From Acidobacteriota bacterium (GTDB lineage Bacteria; Acidobacteriota; Terriglobia; Bryobacterales; Bryobacteraceae): 64,000 nt of DNA. Position numbers and translations under genes: made by a program. The notes beneath the pieces are model-generated. The model searched no databases. It was given only the letters and a program-made list of their open reading frames with translations, and had not been told where the DNA came from. Numbering within the stretch: position 1 is the first letter of the stretch; every line of letters starts with the position of its first letter. The stretch lies in assembly GCA_018268715.1 (NCBI GenBank), contig JAFDVZ010000007.1:558001-622000 (forward strand). Reading direction: 5' to 3'. This document shows positions 1 to 11,276 of this stretch, one piece after another.

Positions 1-2153
<2,153 letters not shown>

Positions 2154-2564
2154 CTACTTACGGTCGAGCCGGATCGGCTTGATCTTCACCTCCGTGCCGG
2201 AGAATCGCAACTCGCCCTTGCCCTCTCCCGTCAGGCGCATCTCAAAACGCATCAGCTCGCCGTTGGCGTCCACTTCGAACGTCATGCGGTCGCCGTCCAC
2301 CCGGACCTTCATCAGGTCCAGTTCCTTGCCTTCCGGCTGCGCTTCGGCGTCGGTCAACTCGCCGTTGTCGTCCACTGTGATTCGCCCCGTCGAGATCGTG
2401 CCCTCCACCTTCGCGCCGGCTTCCACGTGCAACGTCAGGAAGGGCGCGCCGTTGAACTTGGCTTGCCAGTCGCCCGCGAATCGCTTGCGGGTTGCGTCGG
2501 TGTCCTGCGCGTATGCCGTCCAAACCAGGGCCAGGCACAGCGGCGCGAACCATCGGTTCCACAT
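2154..2564 (-). CDS. Small secreted protein of unknown function
   Basis: This 136-residue protein has a clear signal peptide (MWNRWFAPLCLALVWTAYAQ) followed by a compact, charged, beta-rich sequence. The mature part reads like a single small barrel or sandwich of the kind found in acidobacterial secreted proteins: a DWQAKFNG segment, then alternating short hydrophobic strands. I do not recognise a named family. It is the last gene of a minus-strand run and its stop codon (TAG) abuts the stop of the kinase on the other strand. It probably acts in the periplasm or outside the cell; no catalytic motif is visible. Confidence 0.8.
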   Translation of the reverse strand: MWNRWFAPLCLALVWTAYAQDTDATRKRFAGDWQAKFNGAPFLTLHVEAGAKVEGTISTGRITVDDNGELTDAEAQPEGKELDLMKVRVDGDRMTFEVDANGELMRFEMRLTGEGKGELRFSGTEVKIKPIRLDRK

Positions 2565-2607
2565 GCAAAATAACAGTGCAGGTGGAGGGCCATCGGCGAA
2601 TCCGCCG

Positions 2608-4188
2608 TCAGCGCTCCGCGCCCAGCGTCAGGACCGCCGCCCGCAGACGTCGATGCCGCTGGGTGAGACGCAGATAGCGTGTCTCGTCAGGACCCTGTTT
2701 GGCGTCGCGGATGGCCCGGAGCGCCGCGCGGTCCGCCTCCGGCCACTGGCCAATTTCGGGAATCAGCCGCGCCACTGTGTCGATTCCGCCCTTCACCGGC
2801 AGTCCCGCGGCGGCGGCCCGCAGGCCGATATTGCGCACCCGGAAGCCGTCCATCTCGCCCGGCTCATCCCCCCGTCCGTCCCACAGGATATAGCCCCGCG
2901 CCAACCGTTTCAGCGTCGGCGGACCGCTTCGCCGACCGGGCTCCCGCGCCATGCGCCGTTCCTCGCGAGCGAGCAACCGCCGCACCTCACCATCCAGCGG
3001 GCGAAAACCCAGTTTTCGATAGAACCAGAAGGCCCCCGAATCGATCGCTTCCGGGTTCTCATCCCCGATCTGATAGGGATCCACCGAAAAGCACGTCACG
3101 CCCAGCGACTGATGAAGCAGCTTCATCAATCGGGCGTACAACCATGCCGATTCGCCCTCGCGAAACGTATAGTAGAGGTTGAATCCCACCTCGGCCCGCT
3201 CAAACAGCGACAGGACCTCGATGTAGCCGCAGGGAACGCCGTTCTTGAAGTACATGCCGGAATGGTAGGCGCGCAGCGGAAGACGGTCCTCCGCCGCTAC
3301 GCCGAACAGGTACGCCGTCATCCCGCGCCCCAACTCCGCCTTGAGCATGGTCTGCGGATCGGGGTGATTGAACCCGTACAGTTCGCGATACCGGACCGCC
3401 GAGGTGTCCATGATCGCGTCGAGCAGGCGGTCCGCCACCCGCCTCGGGACCCGCGCCACCTCGAGCGGAGGACCGGCCAGTTCCGCGGCGACGCTCACCG
3501 CCGCGCGGCGGATCAGCGGCTCGTTGTGCGGAAACAGTTCCCCCGAAGGCGCCCGCATCCGCGAGCGCGTCGCTTCGGAGGCGCCCAGGCTCCACAGTAG
3601 CGGCAACCGTAAGGAATCGTACAGTTCTGCCTGTTCCCGCGCCGGAATGGACAGCCTGGCGATCGCCTCGATCAGCCACCGTGCACCGGATTCACCCTTC
3701 CGCCGGGACGCCTCGATCCACCGTGAATAGGGGACATGGGCCTCCACTGGCCAATCCTCGCCCATCAGCGGAATCAGGCGGCGAAGCACCGCCCCGGCGT
3801 TTGACGAATCCCAGGCGTCGTAGTTGATTTCGATGTCGCGGGGGTGTCGCCGCACCAGGGAGCGCGCGGCTTCAAAGGAGAACACCGCGGAAAACGTCGT
3901 GCCGGCGATGCCAGAAGCCTCGCCCTCCTCAAACGCCGCCGTGTCGCCGGAAAACCGCGCCAGCCTCTGATCGAAGGCGTTCAATAGGACGTCGGCGCGG
4001 CGGGCGGCTTCAAGTGAAGGGGGATAGGCGCGCAGAAACAGCAGCGTCTCATGCAGTCGGATCAGGGAATCGGCGTCGAAGAACTCAGCCGCCGCCAACG
4101 TTTCGAGCAGATCTTCGAGATCGCCAGGATCCGCGGTCCCGAACGAGCGTTTCCACGCCTCGAGCCGGGACAGCGGATCCGCGGGCAT
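2608..4188 (-). CDS. Large protein with a GNAT-like C-terminal half
   Basis: The 526-residue product has no signal peptide or membrane helix, so it is probably cytoplasmic. The N-terminal half is helical and resembles nothing I can name. The second half has acyltransferase-like elements: GVPCGYIEVLSLFERAEVGFNLYY followed by SGAFWFYRKLGFRPLDGEV (near residues 370-390), the latter being the usual C-terminal motif of GNAT N-acyltransferases. It is much longer than an ordinary GNAT (about 150-180 residues), so the fold may be a double or embedded GNAT. It starts 9 nt after the stop of the NHL protein gene and is likely co-transcribed with it. The substrate is unknown. Confidence 0.75.
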   Translation of the reverse strand: MPADPLSRLEAWKRSFGTADPGDLEDLLETLAAAEFFDADSLIRLHETLLFLRAYPPSLEAARRADVLLNAFDQRLARFSGDTAAFEEGEASGIAGTTFSAVFSFEAARSLVRRHPRDIEINYDAWDSSNAGAVLRRLIPLMGEDWPVEAHVPYSRWIEASRRKGESGARWLIEAIARLSIPAREQAELYDSLRLPLLWSLGASEATRSRMRAPSGELFPHNEPLIRRAAVSVAAELAGPPLEVARVPRRVADRLLDAIMDTSAVRYRELYGFNHPDPQTMLKAELGRGMTAYLFGVAAEDRLPLRAYHSGMYFKNGVPCGYIEVLSLFERAEVGFNLYYTFREGESAWLYARLMKLLHQSLGVTCFSVDPYQIGDENPEAIDSGAFWFYRKLGFRPLDGEVRRLLAREERRMAREPGRRSGPPTLKRLARGYILWDGRGDEPGEMDGFRVRNIGLRAAAAGLPVKGGIDTVARLIPEIGQWPEADRAALRAIRDAKQGPDETRYLRLTQRHRRLRAAVLTLGAER

Positions 4189-4197
4189 TCGTAGGTA

Positions 4198-6981
4198 TCA
4201 GTTGCTGGCGGCCGCCGGATTCGGCTGCACCACCGGAATCGTGACGATATTACTGACGTAGATATCCTGCGCGATGGTCAGGTGCGTCGATGGGTTGGAC
4301 GGCAGGCTCGAATTCAACTCGAGCACCACCTTGTACAGCCCGATCGTGCCCGGCTCCGCGCCGGCCGTGATCACGTTGGCCGTCTTGCCGCCGGCGAGCG
4401 ACGACATGAACGACGCCGGATTGTTCACCGTCGGACCGTCGTACACCGAACCGGTATGCAGGCCCTGCTGCGCGACGTCCGGAGTGATGAAGCCGACGCC
4501 CGTGGCGTAGACGTAGATCATCTCGCCCGGGATGGCCGGATTATCCGGCGTCACCAGCGCGCCCGCGATATTGCCGCAGCACAGCGCTCCGCTCGACGCG
4601 CTCACCGTGATGACGGCGTCGGTGCTGGTGGAGGTCGTGACGGCGATGCCGTTGCCGCTCAGCCCCGGCTCCTTGGCCCTGAGGATGATGCGTGAGAAGG
4701 ACCCGCCGATCTCGGCCCGCACCCGCTCTTCGGAGTTGGCGTTGATCTGGGCGATCAGCGCGTCGCGCACCGCGTACAGCGTATCGGTGCCCTGAACCGT
4801 GTAGGTGTAGGAGCGGTCTTCAATGGTGATCGTGGCCGTGTCGCCGCCCTTAATGGTGCCGTCCACCAGGATGCTCAACGTGGCCGAACTCGAGTAGTGG
4901 TAGGCGATGGCGGTGCGCGGATCGTCGCCCGGCTGCGCGAAGATGCCCGGATTCTGCCCCGTGATCGGGATGCCGACGGCGGTCGTCACGGAAATCGTGC
5001 CGTCGTTGTGGCGGGTCCGGACCCACGAAGTGACGCTCGTGCTGTCGCCGACCTCATACGGCATCTGGGCGTTGATCTGATCCGGCGCCACCATCAGCAG
5101 CGGGGCGCGGATGCCGTCAAAGTACACCTGCACGCCGCCCAGTTCGAGCGGCAGCGTGGTGGCGTTGGCCGGCGCGCTCACCGTCGTGTCCGCCAGGTTC
5201 GAGCCGATAATATTCACGATCGTTCCAGGCGCGATCTTCGCCGCGTCGCCGCCGCCCGAGGGATTCGACGTGGTCAGCGCCAGCGTCGCGTTGTCCGACA
5301 GCGTGTAGGTGATGGTGATGTCGTCGCCGCCCAGACCCGCTTCCTTCGCCGTCAGTGAGATGGTGTTGAAAGCGCTGTTGGCGATCGCGAAAACGTACTT
5401 ATCACCGCCGTTGGCGTTGATCGCAGTCACCAGGCCCGTGATGACGCTCGAGATCGTATCTCCCTTGGACGCCTTGTAGATGTAGTCGGTGGTGTCGTCG
5501 GTCTTTCCGAGCGTCAGGGTGATCTGGTCGTTTTCGGCCGGCGCGGCCGTAAAAGTCACCGATCCGACGGCGAACACCTCAAGGCTCGCCGCGTTGCGAA
5601 CGCCATTGATCGGCACCGCCGCCTGCATCGGAGTGAACACCAGCACGCGCCGGTCATACGGATCGGCCACGTACAGATTCTGCCCGTCCCAGGCCAGCGA
5701 AGTGGGGGTGCGGATGCGGTCGGAAGCCGAACGCTGGAGGTTCGGTGTGAACAGATCCTCGGCGTCGGTCACCGTGTCGGCGTAGAAGTCCTTTTGGCCG
5801 AGCACCACGTCCGCCTTCGCGCCGTTAGTGGTCGGGATCGTGTTGTAAACCAGCACGCGATCGTTGCCGCCGTCGGCGACGTACAGGCGCGTGCCGTCCG
5901 ACAGCGCGAAGCGGGGGTAGCTCAACGTCGCCTCGCACATCAGCGGGTAGATCGGATCCCCGTTGTCGTCGGTCCCGTTCTGCGGGCACAGCTTCGAGCT
6001 ATGATTGCCGCCCTCGCTGAACGAGGTCATATCCGGCTCACCCACCACGACATCGGCCGCCGCCTGGTTCGAATCGGGCAGTTTGTTCCAGATCAGAACA
6101 CGCTGGAATCCCAAATCGGTAACGAACAGGCGCTGTCCGTCGCTCGTCACCGACACCGGATTCAGCAGCGCGGTGGCGCTCGCCGACGTACTCAGGCGCG
6201 TCAGATCCGGTTCCGGAGCGGTGGTGAAGTTCGATTGGCCCAGCACAATGTCGGCCGGCTGGTTATTCTTGGTCGGGATGGTCTTCCAGATCAGGATCCG
6301 GTGATTCTGCGTATCGGCCACGTAAAGGCGGCCATGCTGGATCCACAGGCCCTGCGGTCCGCGAAAGCTGCTGGCCGAAACGACGATAGGCAACTGGATC
6401 GCGTCGAAACCGGTCTGGCCCAGCACAATGTCAGCCGGGGCGTTGTTCGACGTCGGAATGGAGTTCCAGATCAGGACGCGATTGTTCTCGGTGTCCGCCA
6501 CCGCCAGGATCTGGCCGTCCGATGCGACGGCGGTAGGCAGCCGCATTCCAGAACGCGTGATGGCCGGCGTCGGATCGGTGACGTCGAAATCGGCCTGGCC
6601 GACCACGGTGTCGAATGTGAACGGGAAGTCGTTGCGGCCCGTGCACACCGGACAGCGCGAAACGGCCGGCGCAATCGGCGTCGTGGGACCCGGCAATTTG
6701 GTGGTGATCTGCCGGTACATCACGACGCGACGGTTCTGTGGTGTCGTGTCGCTGAAGCGCGAGGAATCGGCCACGAACAACGTGTCGTTGGCGTAGGCGA
6801 CCCCGCCGGCGGCTCCCAATAAGCGATTTGACGCGCCAGGCAACGCATCGGTGAAGGTGGCCTGACCAATAATGAGACGCGCGCCTTGCCCTGTGAAGTA
6901 TTGGCCCGAAACCGGGGGCGCCCCGAACATGTGGACGGCGCTCGACGCCGCAAGTAGCGAAATAGCCGCGAAATACTTCAT
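4198..6981 (-). CDS. Secreted NHL-repeat protein with Solibacter-type TIGR03437 C-terminus and two inserted beta modules
   Basis: I start it at MKYFAAISLL (signal peptide) rather than at the upstream in-frame ATG, which adds 48 residues of non-secretory sequence. Residues of about 25-460 form an NHL-type beta-propeller: repeats such as RLYVADTQNHRILIWKTIP and ADIVLGQ recur about six times. From about 577 to the end is the TIGR03437 domain (GTIVNIIGSNLA, VAPDQINAQMPYEV, IPITGQNPGIFA, YVYATGVGF) that is typical of Bryobacterales secreted proteins. Two related modules of about 100 residues, sharing DT-V-L-INAN and AKE-GL-G signatures, lie at about 470-577 and, inside TIGR03437, at about 695-793. 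The protein is probably extracellular or surface-bound; no enzyme motif is seen. Confidence 0.88.
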   Translation of the reverse strand: MKYFAAISLLAASSAVHMFGAPPVSGQYFTGQGARLIIGQATFTDALPGASNRLLGAAGGVAYANDTLFVADSSRFSDTTPQNRRVVMYRQITTKLPGPTTPIAPAVSRCPVCTGRNDFPFTFDTVVGQADFDVTDPTPAITRSGMRLPTAVASDGQILAVADTENNRVLIWNSIPTSNNAPADIVLGQTGFDAIQLPIVVSASSFRGPQGLWIQHGRLYVADTQNHRILIWKTIPTKNNQPADIVLGQSNFTTAPEPDLTRLSTSASATALLNPVSVTSDGQRLFVTDLGFQRVLIWNKLPDSNQAAADVVVGEPDMTSFSEGGNHSSKLCPQNGTDDNGDPIYPLMCEATLSYPRFALSDGTRLYVADGGNDRVLVYNTIPTTNGAKADVVLGQKDFYADTVTDAEDLFTPNLQRSASDRIRTPTSLAWDGQNLYVADPYDRRVLVFTPMQAAVPINGVRNAASLEVFAVGSVTFTAAPAENDQITLTLGKTDDTTDYIYKASKGDTISSVITGLVTAINANGGDKYVFAIANSAFNTISLTAKEAGLGGDDITITYTLSDNATLALTTSNPSGGGDAAKIAPGTIVNIIGSNLADTTVSAPANATTLPLELGGVQVYFDGIRAPLLMVAPDQINAQMPYEVGDSTSVTSWVRTRHNDGTISVTTAVGIPITGQNPGIFAQPGDDPRTAIAYHYSSSATLSILVDGTIKGGDTATITIEDRSYTYTVQGTDTLYAVRDALIAQINANSEERVRAEIGGSFSRIILRAKEPGLSGNGIAVTTSTSTDAVITVSASSGALCCGNIAGALVTPDNPAIPGEMIYVYATGVGFITPDVAQQGLHTGSVYDGPTVNNPASFMSSLAGGKTANVITAGAEPGTIGLYKVVLELNSSLPSNPSTHLTIAQDIYVSNIVTIPVVQPNPAAASN

Positions 6982-7011
6982 GACACGCTTTGTTTTGTAG
7001 TAGATACCATC

Positions 7012-7017
7012 AGTATA
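7012..7017 (-). promoter_or_regulatory. Probable -10 element of the NHL-protein gene
   Basis: The minus strand reads TATACT, 30 nt upstream of the ATG at 6981, inside an AT-richer patch of an otherwise GC-rich region. No good -35 is visible at the usual distance. Its position supports the shorter start chosen for the gene. Confidence 0.35.
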
Positions 7018-7075
7018 GCAAGCCAAGGCCACGAGCCCCGGCAGTCGGAGGTTCCGTTGGACAGAGGCGGATCCG

Positions 7076-7474
7076 TCAAGCTCCCGTCCGCTTCGCCGCA
7101 ACTCGCTCGGCAAAGCGCGCAACATTTATGATAAACCGCTCGTGCACGCCCTCGGCGATCTTCTCTCTATCGTCCCAAGCTTCCACCTTGAGCCGCACGC
7201 GCCGCCCGTCCGCTTCCAACGTCTCGGTGCGGATCCGCACCCGCATGCCAAGCGGAGTCGCCGCCAGATGCCGGACGTTCACCTCCAACCCCACCGAGTC
7301 GAACCCCTCGTCCAACAGCGGCTTGATGGAGTTCCGGGCAGTCATCTCGATCAGCAGGATCAGGTAGGGCGTTCCGAGCACCCGCGCCGAATCGAGCCCC
7401 AGGAAGCTCACCGCCAGATCTGGCGTGACGACAGCGTTATGTTCCCCGGCCAAGCCCGGATTTATCGCTTCCAT
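7076..7474 (-). CDS. FlK-like hot-dog thioesterase
   Basis: This 132-residue single-domain protein matches the layout of fluoroacetyl-CoA thioesterase FlK and its broad hot-dog family. It has GTPYLILLIEMTARNSI near residue 34, holding the Thr and the catalytic-type Glu, then NVRHLAATPLG near 65 with the His, and EGVHERFIIN near the C-terminus. In characterised FlK the Thr, Glu and His act in acyl-CoA hydrolysis; here all three seem present. The first 38 nt overlap the 3' end of the kinase gene in another frame, so translation is probably coupled. Most family members act on unidentified short acyl-CoAs, so fluoroacetate specificity should not be assumed. Confidence 0.82.
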   Translation of the reverse strand: MEAINPGLAGEHNAVVTPDLAVSFLGLDSARVLGTPYLILLIEMTARNSIKPLLDEGFDSVGLEVNVRHLAATPLGMRVRIRTETLEADGRRVRLKVEAWDDREKIAEGVHERFIINVARFAERVAAKRTGA

Positions 7475-9770
7475 GAGTGCTCGCGGCCGCGCGACTCTTC
7501 TGGTTTAGCACTTCACGGGCCTTTGCCGCCAGCACCTCCGGCGAAAAAGGTTTGGGCAGGAAAGCCTCTCCGGTCTCGATAAATGATTGACCGGGCTGGC
7601 CGGCGCCGGTGTATCCGGACACGAACAGCACCGGGATGCCGGGACGCAGGCGGCGTATCTGCCGCGCCAGGTCCACACCGTGCCCGGAATGCAACACCAT
7701 GTCGGAAATCAGCAGGTGGATCGGTTGCGGATAGCAGCTCACAATCTCGAGCGCCCGTTCCGGCCCCTCGGCCTCCAGCACCTGGTAGCCGTGCAGCCGC
7801 AGCGACTCCCGCATCATGCTGGCGACGGCCGGTTCGTCCTCCACCACCAGAATCGTCTCCGATCCCGACACCGGTTCCGGCGTTGCCGCCGCCAGGTACG
7901 GTTCCCGGCGTTCTCCCGCCTCCGCCGACGGGAAGTAGATCCGGAACAGCGCCCCACCCCCCGGTTCGGACTCCACCCAAATATCGCCGCCGTGCTGCCG
8001 GACGATCCCATAACTGGTCGACAGCCCGAGCCCCGACCCTTTTCCCGCCTCCTTCGTGGTGAAAAACGGCTCGAAGATGCGGGCCCGCGTTTGAGCGTCC
8101 ATCCCGCAGCCGGTGTCGCGAATCTCCACCACCACGAACGGCCCGGTATGACCGCCGGCCTGCAGGTCCCCGGACGGGCCCTCCAGGTTCGACGTCGCGA
8201 TGCTCAGCACCCCGCCCCGAGGCATGGCGTCGCGCGCGTTGATCGCCAGGTTCAGCAGCACCATCTCCATCTGCGCGCGATCCGCCCGAATCGGCCGCAA
8301 CGCCGGTTCCAGCCTCGCGATCAGCCGGATATCCTCGCCCAACACCCGATGGAGCATGCTCTCCATCTCCGTCACGATCAGGTTCAGGTCGAGCAGCGCC
8401 GGCTCCAGCACCTTACGCCGGCTCAGCGCCAGCAACTGCTTGGTCAGGCTCGCCGCGCGATCGGCCGCCCGCAACACCTCCCGCAGATCGGAATCCGCCG
8501 GCGACCCCTTGGGCAGCCGCGTCGTCGCCAACCGCGAATATCCCGTAATCACCGTCAGCAGATTGTTGAAATCATGCGCCACGCCGCCCGCCAGGCGTCC
8601 AATGGCCTCCATCTTCTGCGCCTGCCGGAACTGATCCTCCAGCCTCCGCTGCTCGGTGACATCGGCCACCACCACCACCACGGCGGTAGGCCGCTGCTTG
8701 TCGTCCCGTAACGGCGCTGTCCAATAGGAGACTTCCACCCGCTGGCCGTCCTTGCGGACATAGCGAGCCTCCACCGGCCCCACGCCCAGGCCGGACCGCG
8801 CCTGCTCCAGGATCTCGACCAACCCCGCTCGTCCCGTCCGCCCCGCCACCGGCAGTTCCGAGCTCAGCACCTCCTCCTCGCTCCACCCGAAAATCCTCTC
8901 GGCGGCGCGGCTCCAACTCAGCACAACCCCATCAAGGTCCAGCACGTAGATGGCCAGGGGCGACGTCTCGATCACCGCCGACAGATGCTCCTTGGCCTGC
9001 CGCAGCCGTTCCTCGTATTCCTTGCGCTCGGTCACATCCCGAGCGTTCACCACCACGCCCCCGATGTGCGGATTATCCAGCAGGTTCCGCGTCATCGTCT
9101 CCAGCACGCGCCACTGTCCATCGCGAGCCCGCACGCGAAACTCCATCGTCCGAGTGGCCCGTTCGCGGAAGGCGTCCCCCAGCGATTCCTCCATGCGCCC
9201 CAGCTCCGCCGGATGCACGAAGTCGCACACCGGCCTGCCGACCATCTCCTCGGCGCGGTAGCCCAGCACCCGCTCCACCGATTCGCTCGCATACGAGATT
9301 CGCCGGTCCCCGTCCACGATGGCCACGATATCCAGCGCGTTTTCGAGCAGGGACCGCAGCCGCTCCTCGCTCCGCTTCAGTTGGAGCGTCGAGCGCAGCC
9401 GTTCCTCGGCGTAGCGCATGGCGCGCAGCAGCAGCGGTCCGCTCACCTGGCCCTTCACCAGGTAATCCTGCGCGCCCTGCCGCACCGCCTCCACGGCCAA
9501 CTCCGCGTCGTCGCGTCCGGTCAACACCAGCACCGGCAGTTCCGGCGCCGCCTCGCGCAGAATCTTCAGCCCATCCAACCCATCCGTGTCGGGCAGCGAA
9601 AGGTCGAGCAGGGCAACCTGAAACGCCGTCTTGCCCAGGCGATCCATCGCCTCGGCCAATGTCGGCACACCTGTGAATTGGATGTGGAAGGCTCCGATTT
9701 CGGCAATCGCGAGTTGTAACTGCCGGAAATCCGCCGGATTGTCCTCGATTACCAGAATTCGTTCAATCAT
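7437..9770 (-). CDS. Hybrid histidine kinase REC-PAS-PAS-HisKA-HATPase-REC
   Basis: The ATG at 9770 (MIERILVIEDN) is preferred over the in-frame ATG 18 nt upstream, because it has an AGG 5 nt before it and the receiver fold begins there. Domains in order: receiver (acceptor Asp near 57 in LLDLSLPDTDG, DYLVKG near 105), PAS about 135-255, PAS about 257-385, HisKA with [13 protein letters not shown] near 398, HATPase_c (NLAINARDAMP, DTGCGMD, GKGSGLGLSTSYG) and a C-terminal receiver (LLISDMVL near 688, LPKPFSPE). There is no membrane segment, so it is a soluble sensor. The HDFNN phosphoacceptor type and the receiver at each end suggest a phosphorelay hub. Its output partner is not in the window. 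Confidence 0.93.
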   Translation of the reverse strand: MIERILVIEDNPADFRQLQLAIAEIGAFHIQFTGVPTLAEAMDRLGKTAFQVALLDLSLPDTDGLDGLKILREAAPELPVLVLTGRDDAELAVEAVRQGAQDYLVKGQVSGPLLLRAMRYAEERLRSTLQLKRSEERLRSLLENALDIVAIVDGDRRISYASESVERVLGYRAEEMVGRPVCDFVHPAELGRMEESLGDAFRERATRTMEFRVRARDGQWRVLETMTRNLLDNPHIGGVVVNARDVTERKEYEERLRQAKEHLSAVIETSPLAIYVLDLDGVVLSWSRAAERIFGWSEEEVLSSELPVAGRTGRAGLVEILEQARSGLGVGPVEARYVRKDGQRVEVSYWTAPLRDDKQRPTAVVVVVADVTEQRRLEDQFRQAQKMEAIGRLAGGVAHDFNNLLTVITGYSRLATTRLPKGSPADSDLREVLRAADRAASLTKQLLALSRRKVLEPALLDLNLIVTEMESMLHRVLGEDIRLIARLEPALRPIRADRAQMEMVLLNLAINARDAMPRGGVLSIATSNLEGPSGDLQAGGHTGPFVVVEIRDTGCGMDAQTRARIFEPFFTTKEAGKGSGLGLSTSYGIVRQHGGDIWVESEPGGGALFRIYFPSAEAGERREPYLAAATPEPVSGSETILVVEDEPAVASMMRESLRLHGYQVLEAEGPERALEIVSCYPQPIHLLISDMVLHSGHGVDLARQIRRLRPGIPVLFVSGYTGAGQPGQSFIETGEAFLPKPFSPEVLAAKAREVLNQKSRAAASTHGSDKSGLGRGT

Positions 9771-9899
9771 CGGAACCTGACGAAACATCTGCTGATGGAC
9801 CGACTCTGGCTGCGCAGATGACGTGCGTTCGCGGATGAACCGAATTGCCAGGCGTGAACCGGAGGCCCGTTGCAGGGCTGGTCAGCGTTACCCCATATA

Positions 9900-11255
9900 T
9901 TACTTCTTTAAGACGATGGTTGCGAGTGTTCCGATGCGGTCCACGTCATACCCGGTCCCTTCCTCGATCTCGTATCCTGTTAACGCGATAGGCGGGCCAT
10001 CCGGCCGCATCAGCACGGCTGATTTATAGGCGCCAAGCACGTGAACCGTGACATTCTCCACCGGGTAATCGGAGTAGTTCACCAACTGCGTCACAATCTC
10101 ATTCCGCGCCGGTAACTCCACCACGTTCGACAACATGCTGGAGACATTGAACAACCGCGCGCCCAGGTTCTTGCGGCCGGTCAGCGCGTTTAACTCCCTC
10201 CAGATATCGTCCAGCTTCTTCAAGTCATCTTTTTCGAGCGTGATCTGATCGTCGCGCAGGTGCGGAAAGCGCCATCCCGGCGGACCCGTCAGCAGCGTCC
10301 CGCCCGCCCGCGTGAACGCCCGCAGCACTTCCTTCTGCTCCGCCGTCAGCGATTCCGGATCCACGTTCACCGCCATATTCGAGGCGCCCAGCGAGGTCGC
10401 GCTCAGCCCCCGCTTCGGCACCGGCCGCACCGGCGTGTGCTTGGTGGCGATCATGTCCAGAATGCCGCCCGACAGCAGGGCCCCGCTGTCGGCGTCCTCC
10501 ACAATCGCCATGCGCGCGAAGGGCTCCGCCTTGCGCCACTCCGGGTGGGCTTCGAAATACTCGAGCAGCCTGCCGATACTCCTCCACCCCTCCACCGTCT
10601 TCGGATCTCGAGCCAGCAGCTTTCGCGTGAACGAGTCGTCGAAAGAGATCACCCACCGGGCGCCGGTCATGGCCGCGTCCGATATCGCCTGCATGTATCG
10701 TTCGGCGGAAAACGCCAGCCCCTTGGGCGGCTGATTGGCCATCCACATGGTGGATTGCGTGGAGGCGGCGACAAAGCGCAGGAATCCGGTATTCGTGTCG
10801 ATCCAGGCCGCGCCGCTCGGGGCGGCCTGGTGCTTGCCGTCCTGCTCCACCTGAATGCCCGGCCACACGCCCTGATCGGTCCCGATCACCGGCGCCGACC
10901 CATCCATCCGCATGCGGCTGCGCAGTCCGATCTCGATGGCGGGCAGTTTGGCCGCGACGATCCGTTCAACCAGCGCCGTCCGTTTCGCGGCGTCGAACTC
11001 GCCCTGGAGCACGAAGCCGTCGAATTGCAGGTCGAGCGGAACCGCGGCGGTCGAACCCGGGCGCAGCACGGCGAACGTGGCGACGCCTTTCCGGGCGGCC
11101 TCGGCGTTGAACGCCTTTGACCACTCGCCCTGTTCGATCAACAGGCAGTTGACCGGCGTCATTTTGACCAGGTCGAGCGTGGCCGGATCGGAGGACGCCC
11201 AGCGCGCCGGCACCAGAGCGGGAAGCGCCGCAACCGCGGCGAGCGCCAGAAGCAT
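9900..11255 (-). CDS. Secreted protein of unknown function
   Basis: This 451-residue protein has an N-terminal signal-like segment (MLLALAAVAALPALVPARWA). The body alternates beta/alpha stretches with WVISFDDSFTRKLLARD near 185 and a late TRAGGTLLTGPPGWRF segment; the C-terminal 80 residues look like a small beta domain (VVELPARNEIVTQLVNYSDY). Such a layout is reminiscent of TIM-barrel glycosidase-like proteins with a beta-galactosidase-trimerisation-type domain, but I see no conserved pair of catalytic acids that I can name. It follows the CvpA-like gene by 21 nt and is the last gene of the minus-strand run that begins at the PSD1 gene. Confidence 0.75.
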   Translation of the reverse strand: MLLALAAVAALPALVPARWASSDPATLDLVKMTPVNCLLIEQGEWSKAFNAEAARKGVATFAVLRPGSTAAVPLDLQFDGFVLQGEFDAAKRTALVERIVAAKLPAIEIGLRSRMRMDGSAPVIGTDQGVWPGIQVEQDGKHQAAPSGAAWIDTNTGFLRFVAASTQSTMWMANQPPKGLAFSAERYMQAISDAAMTGARWVISFDDSFTRKLLARDPKTVEGWRSIGRLLEYFEAHPEWRKAEPFARMAIVEDADSGALLSGGILDMIATKHTPVRPVPKRGLSATSLGASNMAVNVDPESLTAEQKEVLRAFTRAGGTLLTGPPGWRFPHLRDDQITLEKDDLKKLDDIWRELNALTGRKNLGARLFNVSSMLSNVVELPARNEIVTQLVNYSDYPVENVTVHVLGAYKSAVLMRPDGPPIALTGYEIEEGTGYDVDRIGTLATIVLKK

Positions 11256-11276
11256 GCTTTCAGATTACAGCGCCGG

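Noticed and set aside
6982-7125. Longer N-terminus for the NHL-repeat protein
   Set aside because: It overlaps the thioesterase gene and the putative -10, and would hide the signal peptide.
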